Shown: piece after piece, positions 20,782 to 29,201 of the stretch
Layout of the letters: the number at the start of each line of letters is the position of its first letter
Numbering within the stretch: position 1 is the first letter of the stretch
Notes under the pieces: model-generated
Databases searched by the model: none
Told to the model about the DNA's origin: nothing
The model's input: only the letters and a program-made list of their open reading frames with translations
NCBI GenBank assembly: GCA_016926835.1
Contig: JAFGNX010000008.1
Location: 1-41,582, forward strand
Direction: 5' to 3'
Origin: Candidatus Aminicenantota bacterium
Lineage (GTDB): Bacteria; Acidobacteriota; Aminicenantia; UBA2199
Length of the DNA: 41,582 nucleotides
Translations under genes and position numbers: made by a program

Positions 20782-22531
20782 CCTCTCCCTTTACGGCAAC
20801 AAGGTTGATCAGAATATACGCCAGGATCGACGCGACTCCCACCAGTTGCAGAAACAACGGAACCGCGGCAAATGTTTCCTTGAATGCATGCCTGGACGTC
20901 CAGAAAAATGCCAGCAGGAAATACACCGGTGTGGCCAGCAGAATATATGCAGTGAGCCGGGAGCGGGCAATCAGGTTCAAACCGGGCACAATCAGGGACA
21001 GGCCCAGTGTAAGGACTCTTTCAGAGCGCCGGCGACGCACCAACTCCTTTTCCTTGATCACCTTGGCCTCCAGGAACATGACGTCCTTGATCATGAATAA
21101 CTGGTAACACTCATTGCACAACTTATAGGAGCGATGAACCGCCGTGCGGTCAATGTGCTTTCCACACTTGGAACAGCGAATGCTTTTGCCGATTCCTGAA
21201 AACACTTTGGGGATCAAAAAGAGATACAAAAAAAACAGCAAAAGTGACCATGCTGCGGGAAATTCAACCACCGCGTTTCCCCAGTTTCTCAGAAATGCGG
21301 CAATGGATACCTGCGGGTGACCCTGACTGAACAGTCTGCGCCACAGAAAGAGGGGATCCGGCATGGGTTGTTTCAATTGGAGATATTGCGCTTTGAGTTC
21401 CTTTATCTGCGGATAACGCTGAATATAGGAGTCCAATAATTTGCGGTTGCCGTTTTCCAGCAACGCCAGCGTGAAATTGTTTAAGGAAACAGGATCCTTG
21501 TCATCCAGCTGCAATGCGAGCCTCAGGTTTGCAATGCACTCCTTGATATTGCCGAAACGGTATTGAATACCCGCCAATAACTGATATTTGAGTTTTCCAC
21601 GAAATTCTTCGCCGCTTGACTCCAGTAATTCCAACGCCTTTTCCAGGTTTCCCGCTTCGTACTCGTTAAAAGCCCGCATCACCACCAGTTGGGGATCCAA
21701 TCCGGTAATCTCTTTCGCTTCAAGGGGCTGGCCGGAAAAGACTTTCAGGGTCGTAGCGAACTCCCTGGACTGCACGGAACGATCCAGAACAAGTTGAAAC
21801 GCGGCCAACAGGATCACCGCGGTAAAAACCAGCAAGCCGGTCAGGATACTTTTTCTTTCCGGGCGTTCCAGGTATACCCACAGGAAACCCAGGATCAGGA
21901 AAGCCAGGGCTCCCCAGCCCGGGCCCACGACCAGCGGCCATACCAGAAGCACTATCACGGCAACAGACTGAATCCAGTTGACACGCCACTCGCCGTCCCT
22001 GAACAGGTCTGTCTGGGCCAATGGGAAGTATCTGAACAGCAGCATCACGGCCAGAACCATGAATACCCAGCAAACCGCTATGAACAGTGAATTCAGTATA
22101 CGGTTCAACAGAAGATAGGCGGGATGGAAATTCTGCAGCAGCTGCGGAACCTGCCGGAAGGCGGAGGGCAAGTGCAGGGGGGTCTGGTGTTTGCCGACAT
22201 GCAACTCGTTGAGTTTGTTAAACAGTTTCCATTCAGACGCGTTGACCCGCAGGGCCTGCCGGAAAAACCGCTCAGCCAGGTCGGGCTTTCCCTCACGGCG
22301 ATAGTGGTCCCCGTAGCCTTCCAGGATCCGGGCGATAAAACGTTTCCGGGCATGGGTGTCGGCGGAAGTATCCAGTTGTTCGAGTTGCCGGATCATCGCT
22401 TCCGTCTGTTCCTGCGAATGATAGAGGTTCACTTTGCGAATTACGCTGAGGGAATCTTCGACCGTTCCCGGAACTTGCATGGGCAGCAACGCGCCCAACA
22501 GCAAGCAACCCAACCACGCCCTGATCTTCAT
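20768..22531 (-). CDS. TPR-containing membrane protein with zinc ribbon, function unknown
   Basis: The 587-residue protein has a signal peptide (1-22) and an early helical TPR-like region (residues about 70-110, ending FRQALRVNASEWKLFNKL). A cluster of membrane helices spans about 140-255, and a second TPR region about 280-380. Another helix (about 425-445) precedes a zinc ribbon (Cys453, Cys456, Cys472, Cys475, C-x2-C-x15-C-x2-C), and two or three C-terminal helices follow. I do not recognise a named family. Its stop overlaps the DUF4388 start and its ATG overlaps the DUF1844 stop, so the three are probably made together. Confidence 0.7.
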   Translation of the reverse strand: MKIRAWLGCLLLGALLPMQVPGTVEDSLSVIRKVNLYHSQEQTEAMIRQLEQLDTSADTHARKRFIARILEGYGDHYRREGKPDLAERFFRQALRVNASEWKLFNKLNELHVGKHQTPLHLPSAFRQVPQLLQNFHPAYLLLNRILNSLFIAVCWVFMVLAVMLLFRYFPLAQTDLFRDGEWRVNWIQSVAVIVLLVWPLVVGPGWGALAFLILGFLWVYLERPERKSILTGLLVFTAVILLAAFQLVLDRSVQSREFATTLKVFSGQPLEAKEITGLDPQLVVMRAFNEYEAGNLEKALELLESSGEEFRGKLKYQLLAGIQYRFGNIKECIANLRLALQLDDKDPVSLNNFTLALLENGNRKLLDSYIQRYPQIKELKAQYLQLKQPMPDPLFLWRRLFSQGHPQVSIAAFLRNWGNAVVEFPAAWSLLLFFLYLFLIPKVFSGIGKSIRCSKCGKHIDRTAVHRSYKLCNECYQLFMIKDVMFLEAKVIKEKELVRRRRSERVLTLGLSLIVPGLNLIARSRLTAYILLATPVYFLLAFFWTSRHAFKETFAAVPLFLQLVGVASILAYILINLVAVKGEDDGL

Positions 22532-22785
22532 TTGCCGCCCCCATTGGTGGCACCCTGCTCTAACACCAGGCGCAGGTTATGAACCGCTGATTTCAGGAAA
22601 TCCGCTTCATTCAGGGAAAGATTCCCTTGTGTTTTTTCCATCAAGACCTCCAGGAGATCAAGAAATACTCGAGCTTTCTCGGGTTGCTTGCGCGTCTCGT
22701 GAGTGATTGGATCTGGAATGGCCCCGATGTTGATCATCCCCTGGGTGGCCAGCAAAACGGTAATGGCATTGATGTCGCGTTTCAT
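22528..22785 (-). CDS. DUF1844 family small protein
   Basis: The 85-residue protein starts MKRDINAITVLLATQGMINI. The pattern of an N-terminal LATQGMINIG segment and a C-terminal helix (LKSAVHNLRLVLEQ) matches DUF1844. No activity is known for the family. The frame is open far upstream across the mazG promoter region, but an AAAGGGAAATC ribosome-binding site and the domain boundary support this ATG. It is the first gene of the DUF1844-TPR-DUF4388-ribF run and divergent from mazG. Confidence 0.75.
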   Translation of the reverse strand: MKRDINAITVLLATQGMINIGAIPDPITHETRKQPEKARVFLDLLEVLMEKTQGNLSLNEADFLKSAVHNLRLVLEQGATNGGGK

Positions 22786-22848
22786 GATTTCCCTTTGTAA
22801 AAATGCCCCCGGGATATTCTGTCGCTGGCTTGCACTGCAGCAGGTTTC

Positions 22849-22877
22849 ATCATATGATTGTGATGGTAATATACCAT
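22849..22877. promoter_or_regulatory. Two palindromes in the mazG/DUF1844 divergent promoter region
   Basis: ATCATATGAT (22849-22858) is a perfect 10-bp palindrome. ATGGTA-ATA-TACCAT (22863-22877) is a perfect 6-bp inverted repeat. The second contains TAATAT on the plus strand and TATATT on the minus strand, both usable as -10 elements, while the matching -35 elements are poor. An operator serving both genes is plausible. Confidence 0.4.
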
Positions 22878-22900
22878 AACCGGCGTACGAAAAAAAAGCC

Positions 22901-23749
22901 ATGAGAGAATTCGACCTTTTGATCCGACTGATGAAACGCCTGCGCAGCCCAGTGAACGGCTGCCCCTGGGACCGGAGCCAGACCCCCGGGAGCCTGGCGA
23001 AACACATTATCGAAGAAGCCAATGAGCTGGCTGCAGCCATTCAATCCGGATGCGTGGATTCACAAATAGACGAACTGGGAGACGTATTGCTGCAGGTGGT
23101 TTTTTTATCGCGAATCCATCAGGAAAAAGGGCACTTTTCAATCCGCGATGTCATTCACCGGCTTCGCTGCAAGTTAATCCGTCGCCACCCCCATATTTTC
23201 GGCTCGCTTCGCGCGGAAACAGCGGCTGAAGTCAAACAGTTGTGGGAACAGGTCAAAAGCCGGGAGAAAGGACGTGACAGCGTCATTTCCGATTATCCCA
23301 ACAGCATGCCCGCCCTGTCGGTTGCCGCCAGAATCGGCGAACAGGCCGCCGCCGTCGGTTTTGACTGGTGCGGATTGCCGGATTCGCAGAACGAGCCCGG
23401 TGCCCGGCGTCACGCTGCGGAACTGGCCCTGGAAAAAATTTCGGAAGAAACCCGGGAACTGAAATACGCCATCAAACACAAAGATTCGGCACAGGTCGCT
23501 GAAGAGTTGGGGGATCTGATCTTTTCCACGGTGAATGTGGCAAGGCTGCTGGGCATAAACGCCGAATCAGCCCTGCAGGCAGCCAATTTCAAATTCACCC
23601 GACGCTTTCGGTCCATGGAATCCCGTCTGCGCGAAAAAGGTGGGTTTCCCGCCCGCCTGAGCCTGGAAGAATGGGAAACCCTTTGGCGGGATTGCAAAGA
23701 AGAAGAGTTGAAGAGTTGGAAAGTTGAGAGGAAAGAAATTGAAAAGTAG
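22901..23749 (+). CDS. mazG: Nucleoside triphosphate pyrophosphohydrolase MazG
   Basis: The 282-residue protein has two tandem MazG domains. The first (about 1-110) has CPWDRSQT and the metal-binding pattern EEANEL ... DELGDVL; the second (about 160-240) has EKISEETRELKYAI and EELGDLIFSTVN. MazG hydrolyses NTPs to NMP and PPi, cleaning damaged nucleotides and lowering ppGpp. The last 15 or so codons (about 23700-23746) are GAGTTGA-type repeat sequence running into the element at 23705-23785, so the charged tail is repeat-derived. No strong ribosome-binding site precedes the ATG. Confidence 0.95.
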   Translation: MREFDLLIRLMKRLRSPVNGCPWDRSQTPGSLAKHIIEEANELAAAIQSGCVDSQIDELGDVLLQVVFLSRIHQEKGHFSIRDVIHRLRCKLIRRHPHIFGSLRAETAAEVKQLWEQVKSREKGRDSVISDYPNSMPALSVAARIGEQAAAVGFDWCGLPDSQNEPGARRHAAELALEKISEETRELKYAIKHKDSAQVAEELGDLIFSTVNVARLLGINAESALQAANFKFTRRFRSMESRLREKGGFPARLSLEEWETLWRDCKEEELKSWKVERKEIEK

Positions 23750-23785
23750 GGGCGGTTCGCGAACCGCGTGTACACTGTGACCTAA
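23705..23785. repeat. Hairpin-centred dispersed repeat element, copy 2
   Basis: Repeated AGTTGAAG-like octamers (23705-23730) lead to AAAAGTAGGGGCGG. The perfect 16-bp palindrome GCGGTTCGCGAACCGC (23752-23767) follows, then GTGTACACTGTGACCT. The order of blocks is the same as in copy 1 (62-120): AGTTGAAGAGTTGAAAA, GTAGGGGCG, hairpin, GTACACCTGTCACCT. The loop sequence differs, and the mazG stop codon (23747-23749) falls inside the element. Confidence 0.65.
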
Positions 23786-23846
23786 TACCTGCTTTACTTC
23801 ACTTGACACTCACCAGTTTTATACTCGATTCAGCTACCGGGATGGA

Positions 23847-24341
23847 TTACTGTTCGACCTGACCAAAATCATCCGGACACAGAGAGTTGAACCACTCTTC
23901 CAGTTTCTCGTCACTGTGGATGAAATTGCAGAAAAAATCCGATAAGATCGAAGTGCTGTATACGTATTGCGAGATAAAAATCGGCGCATGGCTTTTCAAG
24001 GCAATGGCCACCGCATCTGAGGGGCGGCAATCCACTACGGACAGATCGTTGTCGCGGCGAATATGGAGTTCCGCATAGTACGTGTTTTCCACGATATCCG
24101 TTACCACCACTTTTTCCAATTTCGCACTGAATTGAAACAGCATGTTTTTAAAAAGATCGTGCGTCATGGGACGGGGCGCTGCGATATCCTCCAGCTCCAT
24201 GGTGATGGCATTGGCTTCGTATCCGCCTATCCAGATTGGAATGATTTTTTTGTCCTGAAGGGGCTTCAGGATCATTACCGGGGATTTTGAGATGGGGTCC
24301 ATAATCAGGCCCATCAATTTCACTTCTATCAGTTTTTCCAT
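23847..24341 (-). CDS. Bifunctional nuclease family protein (DUF151)
   Basis: The 164-residue protein matches DUF151/BFN: VMILKPLQDKKIIPIWIGGYEANAI near residues 22-46, the central RPMTHDL and C-terminal DCRPSDAVAIALKSHAPIFI. Some members show nuclease activity on DNA and RNA; its role in bacteria is uncertain. It has its own promoter and is divergent from nifJ. Confidence 0.9.
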   Translation of the reverse strand: MEKLIEVKLMGLIMDPISKSPVMILKPLQDKKIIPIWIGGYEANAITMELEDIAAPRPMTHDLFKNMLFQFSAKLEKVVVTDIVENTYYAELHIRRDNDLSVVDCRPSDAVAIALKSHAPIFISQYVYSTSILSDFFCNFIHSDEKLEEWFNSLCPDDFGQVEQ

Positions 24342-24378
24342 TATCCGTATTCAGCGGCGGAGCAGGTTCCGGTCAATC

Positions 24379-24407
24379 TATATAGTATGATTCGACGGAT
24401 TTGTCAA
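24379..24407 (-). promoter_or_regulatory. Sigma-70 promoter of the DUF151 gene
   Basis: On the minus strand TTGACA (24402-24407) and TATATA (24379-24384) have a 17-bp spacer, with a leader of about 35 nt. Confidence 0.78.
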
Positions 24408-24496
24408 TTATATTTTATGCGTATGCAGTTGCCGATGCATCGGATATACTTTGAAATTTTACTTGATTCCAAGTCACAGAGCTCATCAACATTACC

Positions 24497-24526
24497 TTGA
24501 CACCCGATTCTTCTATGTGCTACATT
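24497..24526 (+). promoter_or_regulatory. Sigma-70 promoter of nifJ
   Basis: TTGACA (24497-24502) and TACATT (24521-24526) have an 18-bp spacer. The leader is about 85 nt and contains a small hairpin (CAGAGA/TCTCTG, 24573-24592) just before the ribosome-binding site. Confidence 0.65.
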
Positions 24527-24616
24527 TCTTTGTGAAAGAAAACATGCCTGCAATTTACTTTCGAACCATCCGCAGAGATGATTCAGTCTCTGTCGGGCCT
24601 ATTCAGAGGAGACGAG

Positions 24617-27600
24617 ATGAAACACAATCAAGCAACCATTGACGGCAACACCGCCGCCGCCCACGTCGCCTACGCGTTCAGCGAAGTGGCGGCCATTTAC
24701 CCCATTACACCTTCTTCCGCCATGGGGGAACTGGCCGATGCGTGGGCCGCGCGAGACCGTTTGAATATTTTCGGCCAGAAACTGGATGTGATCGAGATGC
24801 AGTCTGAAGCCGGCGCGGCCGGCGCCGTTCACGGCTGCCTTTCCGCCGGATCGATGACCACTACTTTTACGGCATCCCAGGGCCTGCTCCTGATGATCCC
24901 CAACATGCACAAAATCGCCGGCGAAATGCTGCCCGCCGTATTCCACGTTTCCGCCCGTTCCCTGGCCGCGCAATCCCTTTCGATCTTTGGTGATCATTCC
25001 GACGTCATGTCCGTGCGCAATACCGGCTGGGGATTGATGGCCGCCGCCTCTGTCCAGGAAGTCATGGACCTGGCCGTTGTATCCCACCTGGCAACCCTGG
25101 AAGCACGCATACCCTTTGTTAACTTCTTTGACGGTTTCCGCACTTCCAATGAAATCCAGAAAGTCGAGGTAATCGATTACGATACCCTGGCAGCCATGCT
25201 GGATATGCGGTATGTGGAAGCTTTCCGGCATCTGGCATTGAATCCGGACAAGCCGTTCGCCAAAGTGGGCGCCCAGAATCCGGATGTGTATTTTCAGGGA
25301 CGTGAAACAGTCAACAACCACTATCTGCGTGTTCCGGAACTGGTCCAGAAATACATGGATCAACTGGCTGCCAGAGTGGGCCGCCAATACCATCTTTTTG
25401 ATTACATCGGCGCGCCGGATGCGGACAAAGTCATTATATCCATGGGTTCCAGTTGCGACACCATTGAGGAAACCATCAACTACCTCTGCGCCCGCGGAGA
25501 AAAAGTCGGCGCGGTCAAGGTCCGTCTTTACCGCCCGTTCAGTGTCGAAGCTTTCCTTTCCACCCTGCCGCAAAGCGTGCGGAGCATCGCCGTGCTGGAC
25601 CGTACCAAAGAACCCGGCTCCATTGGTGAGCCCCTTTACCTGGACATCAAAACCGCTCTGTCCGGCCGTGACATCCAGATTATCGGCGGCCGCTACGGCC
25701 TCAGTTCAAAAGAGTTCACTCCCACCATGGTCAAGGCCGTTTACGACCACCTGGAGGGCAAAGCGTTCCACGGGTTCACCGTGGGCATCAACGACGACGT
25801 CTCAAACCTCTCAATTCCAATGGGACCGGAGATCTCCACCGAGCCCAAGGACGTCAAACGCTGCATTTTCTGGGGCCTGGGTTCTGATGGAACCGTAGGC
25901 GCCAACAAGAACTCCATCAAAATCATCGGCGATCACACAGACATGTACGCCCAGGGATATTTCTCCTACGATTCCAAAAAATCAGGCGGGATCACCATCT
26001 CGCACCTGCGATTCGGCAAAAGTCCCATCCAGTCTCCCTACCTGATCCGCCAGGCCGAATTCATAGCCCTGCATAACCCCGCCTTTATCGGACGCTACGA
26101 TATTCTGCAAGGTATTACCGAAGGCGGCACCTTCCTGCTCAACTCCGATTGGTCAAATAAAGAAGCATTTTCTCACCTGACACGCGATATGCAGGAAACC
26201 ATCATTCAAAAAAAGATCCGCTTCTACAATATCGATGCTTTGAGCATTGCCCGTGAAGTGGGATTGGGCAACCGCATCAACACCGTGATGCAGGCTGCCT
26301 TTTTCAAAGTGTCCGGTGTGCTTGAGGAAGAGGAAGCCATCCGCCTGATCAAGGACAGCATAGAGAAGTCCTACCAGAAAAAGGGCGAACACATCGTTAA
26401 AATGAACTGGGAAGCGGTTGACCGCACCAGCGCGGCGCTTGAGCGCGTTCCCGTCCCGGATAGCCTGGACGCGATCACAGACAGCCACGAACCCGCGCGC
26501 CTGATCGCTGGGGACGCCACGGATTTCGCCCGCCATGTAATCCGTCCCATCATGCACCTGAAGGGAGATGAAATCCCCGTATCAAAAATGCCTCTGGATG
26601 GCAGCGTACCCACCGGAACCACGCGATTGGAAAAGCGTGGAATCGCCCCGGAAGTGCCCCGCTGGATTGCCGATAACTGCATTCAATGCAACATGTGTTC
26701 GCTGGTCTGTCCCCATGCGGCCATCCGCGCCAAGCAGATTCCGCCCGCGGAGTTGGAGTCCGCCCCGGAATCCTTCACTACGCTGAAATCCAACACCAAG
26801 AACGATCATGATCTCGCATTCAAGGTCCAGGTATACATCGAAGACTGCACCGGCTGCGGCAATTGCATCAACATCTGCCCGGCCAAGGAAAAAGCCCTGA
26901 TTTTCAGCCCGATCGAAACCGAGCGCAAAGCCGGAGAGAATGTGAACGAGGCTTTTTTTGAATCGTTGCCGGACAACATTACCGAAGGTGTGCCGGAATC
27001 GGGATTCAAGGCCTCCCAGTTCCGCACTCCCCTGTTTGAATTCTCCGGCGCATGTGCCGGCTGCGGCGAAACCCCTTATGTGAAGCTGTTAACCCAGCTG
27101 TTTGGTGAACGCCTGTTGATCGCCAACGCCACGGGATGCTCTTCAATCTACGGCGGCACCTTCCCCACCATTCCTTATACCCAGTCGAAACGCGGAAAAG
27201 GACCGGCCTGGGCCAACTCGTTGTTTGAAGACAACGCTGAATACGGTTTCGGCATGCGCCTGGCTGTGGACGCCAACCGGCGTCAACTGCGCGCCAACCT
27301 GGAAAAACTCCTGGCATCGGTCACGGATAAAAACCTGTCGGTTGCCGTCCGTGATTTGCTGGATAACTGGAACGACACCGGTGAGCCCGCTCAGAACCGT
27401 GCCCGCATCGCAAAAGAACTCCTGGCTTCGGCGCTGGAAGCCGCCGCTGCGGATCAACTTCCTCTGCTGCGGAAAATCATCGAATTGAAGGATTACATGG
27501 TCAACCGTTCCGTCTGGTGCCTCGGTGGTGACGGCTGGGCCTATGACATCGGTTACGGCGGCCTGGATCACGTGCTGGCATCCAACCGCAACATCAACAT

Positions 27601-28147
27601 CCTGGTATTGGACACCGAGGTTTACTCGAATACCGGCGGACAGGCATCCAAGGCCACCCCCCTGGCATCAACCGCCAAGTTCGCGGCCGCGGGAAAACGT
27701 ACGGCCAAAAAAGACCTCGGCCTGATCAGCATGAGCTACGGTTACATCTACGTGGCATCCATCTCGCTGGGCGCCAACCCCAACCAGGCCGTCAAGGCCT
27801 TCCAGGAAGCCGAAGCCTATAACGGCCCCTCCCTGATTATCGCCTACGCGCCGTGCATTGCCCACGGCATTGACATGAGCCGCACCTATGAAGAAGAAAA
27901 AAACGCCGTGATCTCGGGATACTGGCCGCTTTATCGCTACAACCCGTCCCTGGCGGAAGAAAACAAGAACCCCTTCATCTACGAATCCAGAGATCCCAAG
28001 ATGGACATGATGGACTTCCTGATGAATGAAACCCGTTACAATACGCTGCGCCGGCAATTCCCCGAAATCGCCGATGATTTGTACCGCCGTGCTGTTGAAT
28101 CCAAACAGGATAAGCACGAGTACTACAAGAAACTCAGTCAGTTGTAA
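24617..28147 (+). CDS. nifJ: Pyruvate:ferredoxin (flavodoxin) oxidoreductase, single-chain
   Basis: This 1176-residue enzyme oxidatively decarboxylates pyruvate to acetyl-CoA and CO2, reducing ferredoxin; the reaction is oxygen-sensitive and typical of anaerobes. All domains of the homodimeric form are in one chain: YPITPSSAMGE near residue 30, and a ferredoxin-like insert with two 4Fe-4S motifs (CIQCNMCSLVCP from residue 688, CTGCGNCINICP from 744). The proximal-cluster motif CAGCGETPY is near 813, and the TPP site runs from GGDGWAYDIGYGG (about 971) to TEVYSNTGGQASKATP. The ATG at 24617 is chosen for AGAGGAGACGAG; an upstream in-frame ATG lacks one. Confidence 0.98.
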   Translation: MKHNQATIDGNTAAAHVAYAFSEVAAIYPITPSSAMGELADAWAARDRLNIFGQKLDVIEMQSEAGAAGAVHGCLSAGSMTTTFTASQGLLLMIPNMHKIAGEMLPAVFHVSARSLAAQSLSIFGDHSDVMSVRNTGWGLMAAASVQEVMDLAVVSHLATLEARIPFVNFFDGFRTSNEIQKVEVIDYDTLAAMLDMRYVEAFRHLALNPDKPFAKVGAQNPDVYFQGRETVNNHYLRVPELVQKYMDQLAARVGRQYHLFDYIGAPDADKVIISMGSSCDTIEETINYLCARGEKVGAVKVRLYRPFSVEAFLSTLPQSVRSIAVLDRTKEPGSIGEPLYLDIKTALSGRDIQIIGGRYGLSSKEFTPTMVKAVYDHLEGKAFHGFTVGINDDVSNLSIPMGPEISTEPKDVKRCIFWGLGSDGTVGANKNSIKIIGDHTDMYAQGYFSYDSKKSGGITISHLRFGKSPIQSPYLIRQAEFIALHNPAFIGRYDILQGITEGGTFLLNSDWSNKEAFSHLTRDMQETIIQKKIRFYNIDALSIAREVGLGNRINTVMQAAFFKVSGVLEEEEAIRLIKDSIEKSYQKKGEHIVKMNWEAVDRTSAALERVPVPDSLDAITDSHEPARLIAGDATDFARHVIRPIMHLKGDEIPVSKMPLDGSVPTGTTRLEKRGIAPEVPRWIADNCIQCNMCSLVCPHAAIRAKQIPPAELESAPESFTTLKSNTKNDHDLAFKVQVYIEDCTGCGNCINICPAKEKALIFSPIETERKAGENVNEAFFESLPDNITEGVPESGFKASQFRTPLFEFSGACAGCGETPYVKLLTQLFGERLLIANATGCSSIYGGTFPTIPYTQSKRGKGPAWANSLFEDNAEYGFGMRLAVDANRRQLRANLEKLLASVTDKNLSVAVRDLLDNWNDTGEPAQNRARIAKELLASALEAAAADQLPLLRKIIELKDYMVNRSVWCLGGDGWAYDIGYGGLDHVLASNRNINILVLDTEVYSNTGGQASKATPLASTAKFAAAGKRTAKKDLGLISMSYGYIYVASISLGANPNQAVKAFQEAEAYNGPSLIIAYAPCIAHGIDMSRTYEEEKNAVISGYWPLYRYNPSLAEENKNPFIYESRDPKMDMMDFLMNETRYNTLRRQFPEIADDLYRRAVESKQDKHEYYKKLSQL

Positions 28148-28153
28148 CCCGCC

Positions 28154-28185
28154 GCGGGGATGGGGGCAGCCGTCTCCATCCCCGC
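28154..28185. other. Perfect 10-bp hairpin between nifJ and the LOG gene
   Basis: GCGGGGATGG (28154-28163) pairs with CCATCCCCGC (28176-28185) across a 12-nt loop. It has no T tract and so does not look like a standard terminator. It could stabilise the nifJ 3' end or set the ratio between the two genes. Confidence 0.5.
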
Positions 28186-28204
28186 CGCTTATGGAGATCC
28201 GTTC

Positions 28205-29008
28205 ATGAAAAGAGCGCCCAAAGCCTATAAAAACATTGAATTCCTGCAATCCCACCACGCCCGTCCTCTACGCATCCTGGCGGAATATCTTGAACCGGAA
28301 TCCCGTTTTCACAAATTGGGCATTCTTCATTCAGTGGTTTTTTTCGGTTCCGCGCGGGTCAAATCCTCGCGTGAAGGCGGTGGCCCGACCGCGCGCTACT
28401 ACGATGCCGCGGAGGAATTGGCTTACCTGATCGCCAATTGGGCCAAAATGCAGGGAAGCATCGGCCGCAGCCTGGCTATCTGCTCCGGCGGCGGTCCGGG
28501 GATCATGGAAGCGGCCAATCGGGGAGCATCCAGAGCGGATTTCCATTCCATCGGTTTGAATGTATCCTTGCCCCACGAACAATTTCCCAACCCGTATATA
28601 TCCCCCGAACTCAACTTCGAATTTCACTACTTCTTTATGCGCAAATTGTGGTTCCTCTTACATGCCAAGGCGCTGATCTGTTTTCCCGGAGGCTTCGGCA
28701 CCATGGACGAGCTGTTTGAAACCCTCACCCTGGTGCAAACACATAAAGTGCACAAACACAACCTGTCGATCATGCTGTATGATCGGGAATACTGGCGCGA
28801 TCTGATCAACTTCGACAAGTTGGTGAATCATGGATTCATTGCCAGAGAGGACCTGGATCTGTTTCATTTCTTTGACACGCCGGCAGCGGGCATGACCTAC
28901 CTCGAACCCCGCCTGCTGCGGTGTATTGAAGCGTTCAACCAGCAGGGAAACGGCACTCGCAGTCAGACCTTGCAGAGCTCACCCATTCTGCCGCCGGAAG
29001 AGGAATAA
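28205..29008 (+). CDS. LOG-family (TIGR00730) nucleotide-binding protein
   Basis: The 267-residue Rossmann-fold protein has the family motifs CSGGGPGIMEAANRGA (near residues 96-111) and FPGGFGTMDELFE (about 160-172). LOG enzymes release cytokinin-type bases or ribose phosphate from nucleotide monophosphates; many bacterial members were once called lysine decarboxylases. The substrate here is unknown. ATG 28205 has GGAGATC upstream, whereas an earlier in-frame ATG lies inside the hairpin. It is probably co-transcribed with nifJ (57 bp apart). Confidence 0.88.
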   Translation: MKRAPKAYKNIEFLQSHHARPLRILAEYLEPESRFHKLGILHSVVFFGSARVKSSREGGGPTARYYDAAEELAYLIANWAKMQGSIGRSLAICSGGGPGIMEAANRGASRADFHSIGLNVSLPHEQFPNPYISPELNFEFHYFFMRKLWFLLHAKALICFPGGFGTMDELFETLTLVQTHKVHKHNLSIMLYDREYWRDLINFDKLVNHGFIAREDLDLFHFFDTPAAGMTYLEPRLLRCIEAFNQQGNGTRSQTLQSSPILPPEEE

Positions 29009-29024
29009 GGTGCGGCCGCGGGGC

Positions 29025-29053
29025 TTGACGAAGAAGAGATGATCTGATAATAT
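29025..29053 (+). promoter_or_regulatory. Sigma-70 promoter of tRNA-Lys
   Basis: TTGACG (29025-29030) and TAATAT (29048-29053) have a 17-bp spacer. The predicted start is about 8-10 nt before the tRNA. Confidence 0.7.
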
Positions 29054-29068
29054 CCCCTTTTCCCGCAT

Positions 29069-29141
29069 GGCCCCTTAGCTCAATTGGCAGAGCATCTGAC
29101 TCTTAATCAGAGGGTTGAAGGTTCGATTCCTTCAGGGGTCA
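29069..29141 (+). tRNA. tRNA-Lys (anticodon CTT)
   Basis: This is a 73-nt cloverleaf with acceptor GGCCCCT/AGGGGTC, D arm GCTC...GAGC, anticodon stem TCTGA/TCAGA with loop CTCTTAA (anticodon CTT) and T arm TGAAGGTTCGATTCCTTCA. The 3' CCA is not encoded (TGT follows the discriminator A), unlike the Gln and Glu genes in this window. Confidence 0.95.
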
Positions 29142-29201
29142 TGTCCATCCCCTTTCAAAACATGTGACGGACGATTCGTGAGCCGACCGCGATCCGTCTT
29201 G

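Noticed and set aside
24551-24616. Leader peptide upstream of nifJ (small ORF from the ATG at 24544)
   Set aside because: It lacks a ribosome-binding site and any run of regulatory codons, and it simply overlaps the nifJ start in another frame.
24599-25573. Minus-strand open frame of 324 codons inside nifJ
   Set aside because: It is antisense to conserved pyruvate oxidoreductase domains; the length reflects codon bias of nifJ and the sequence shows no domain.
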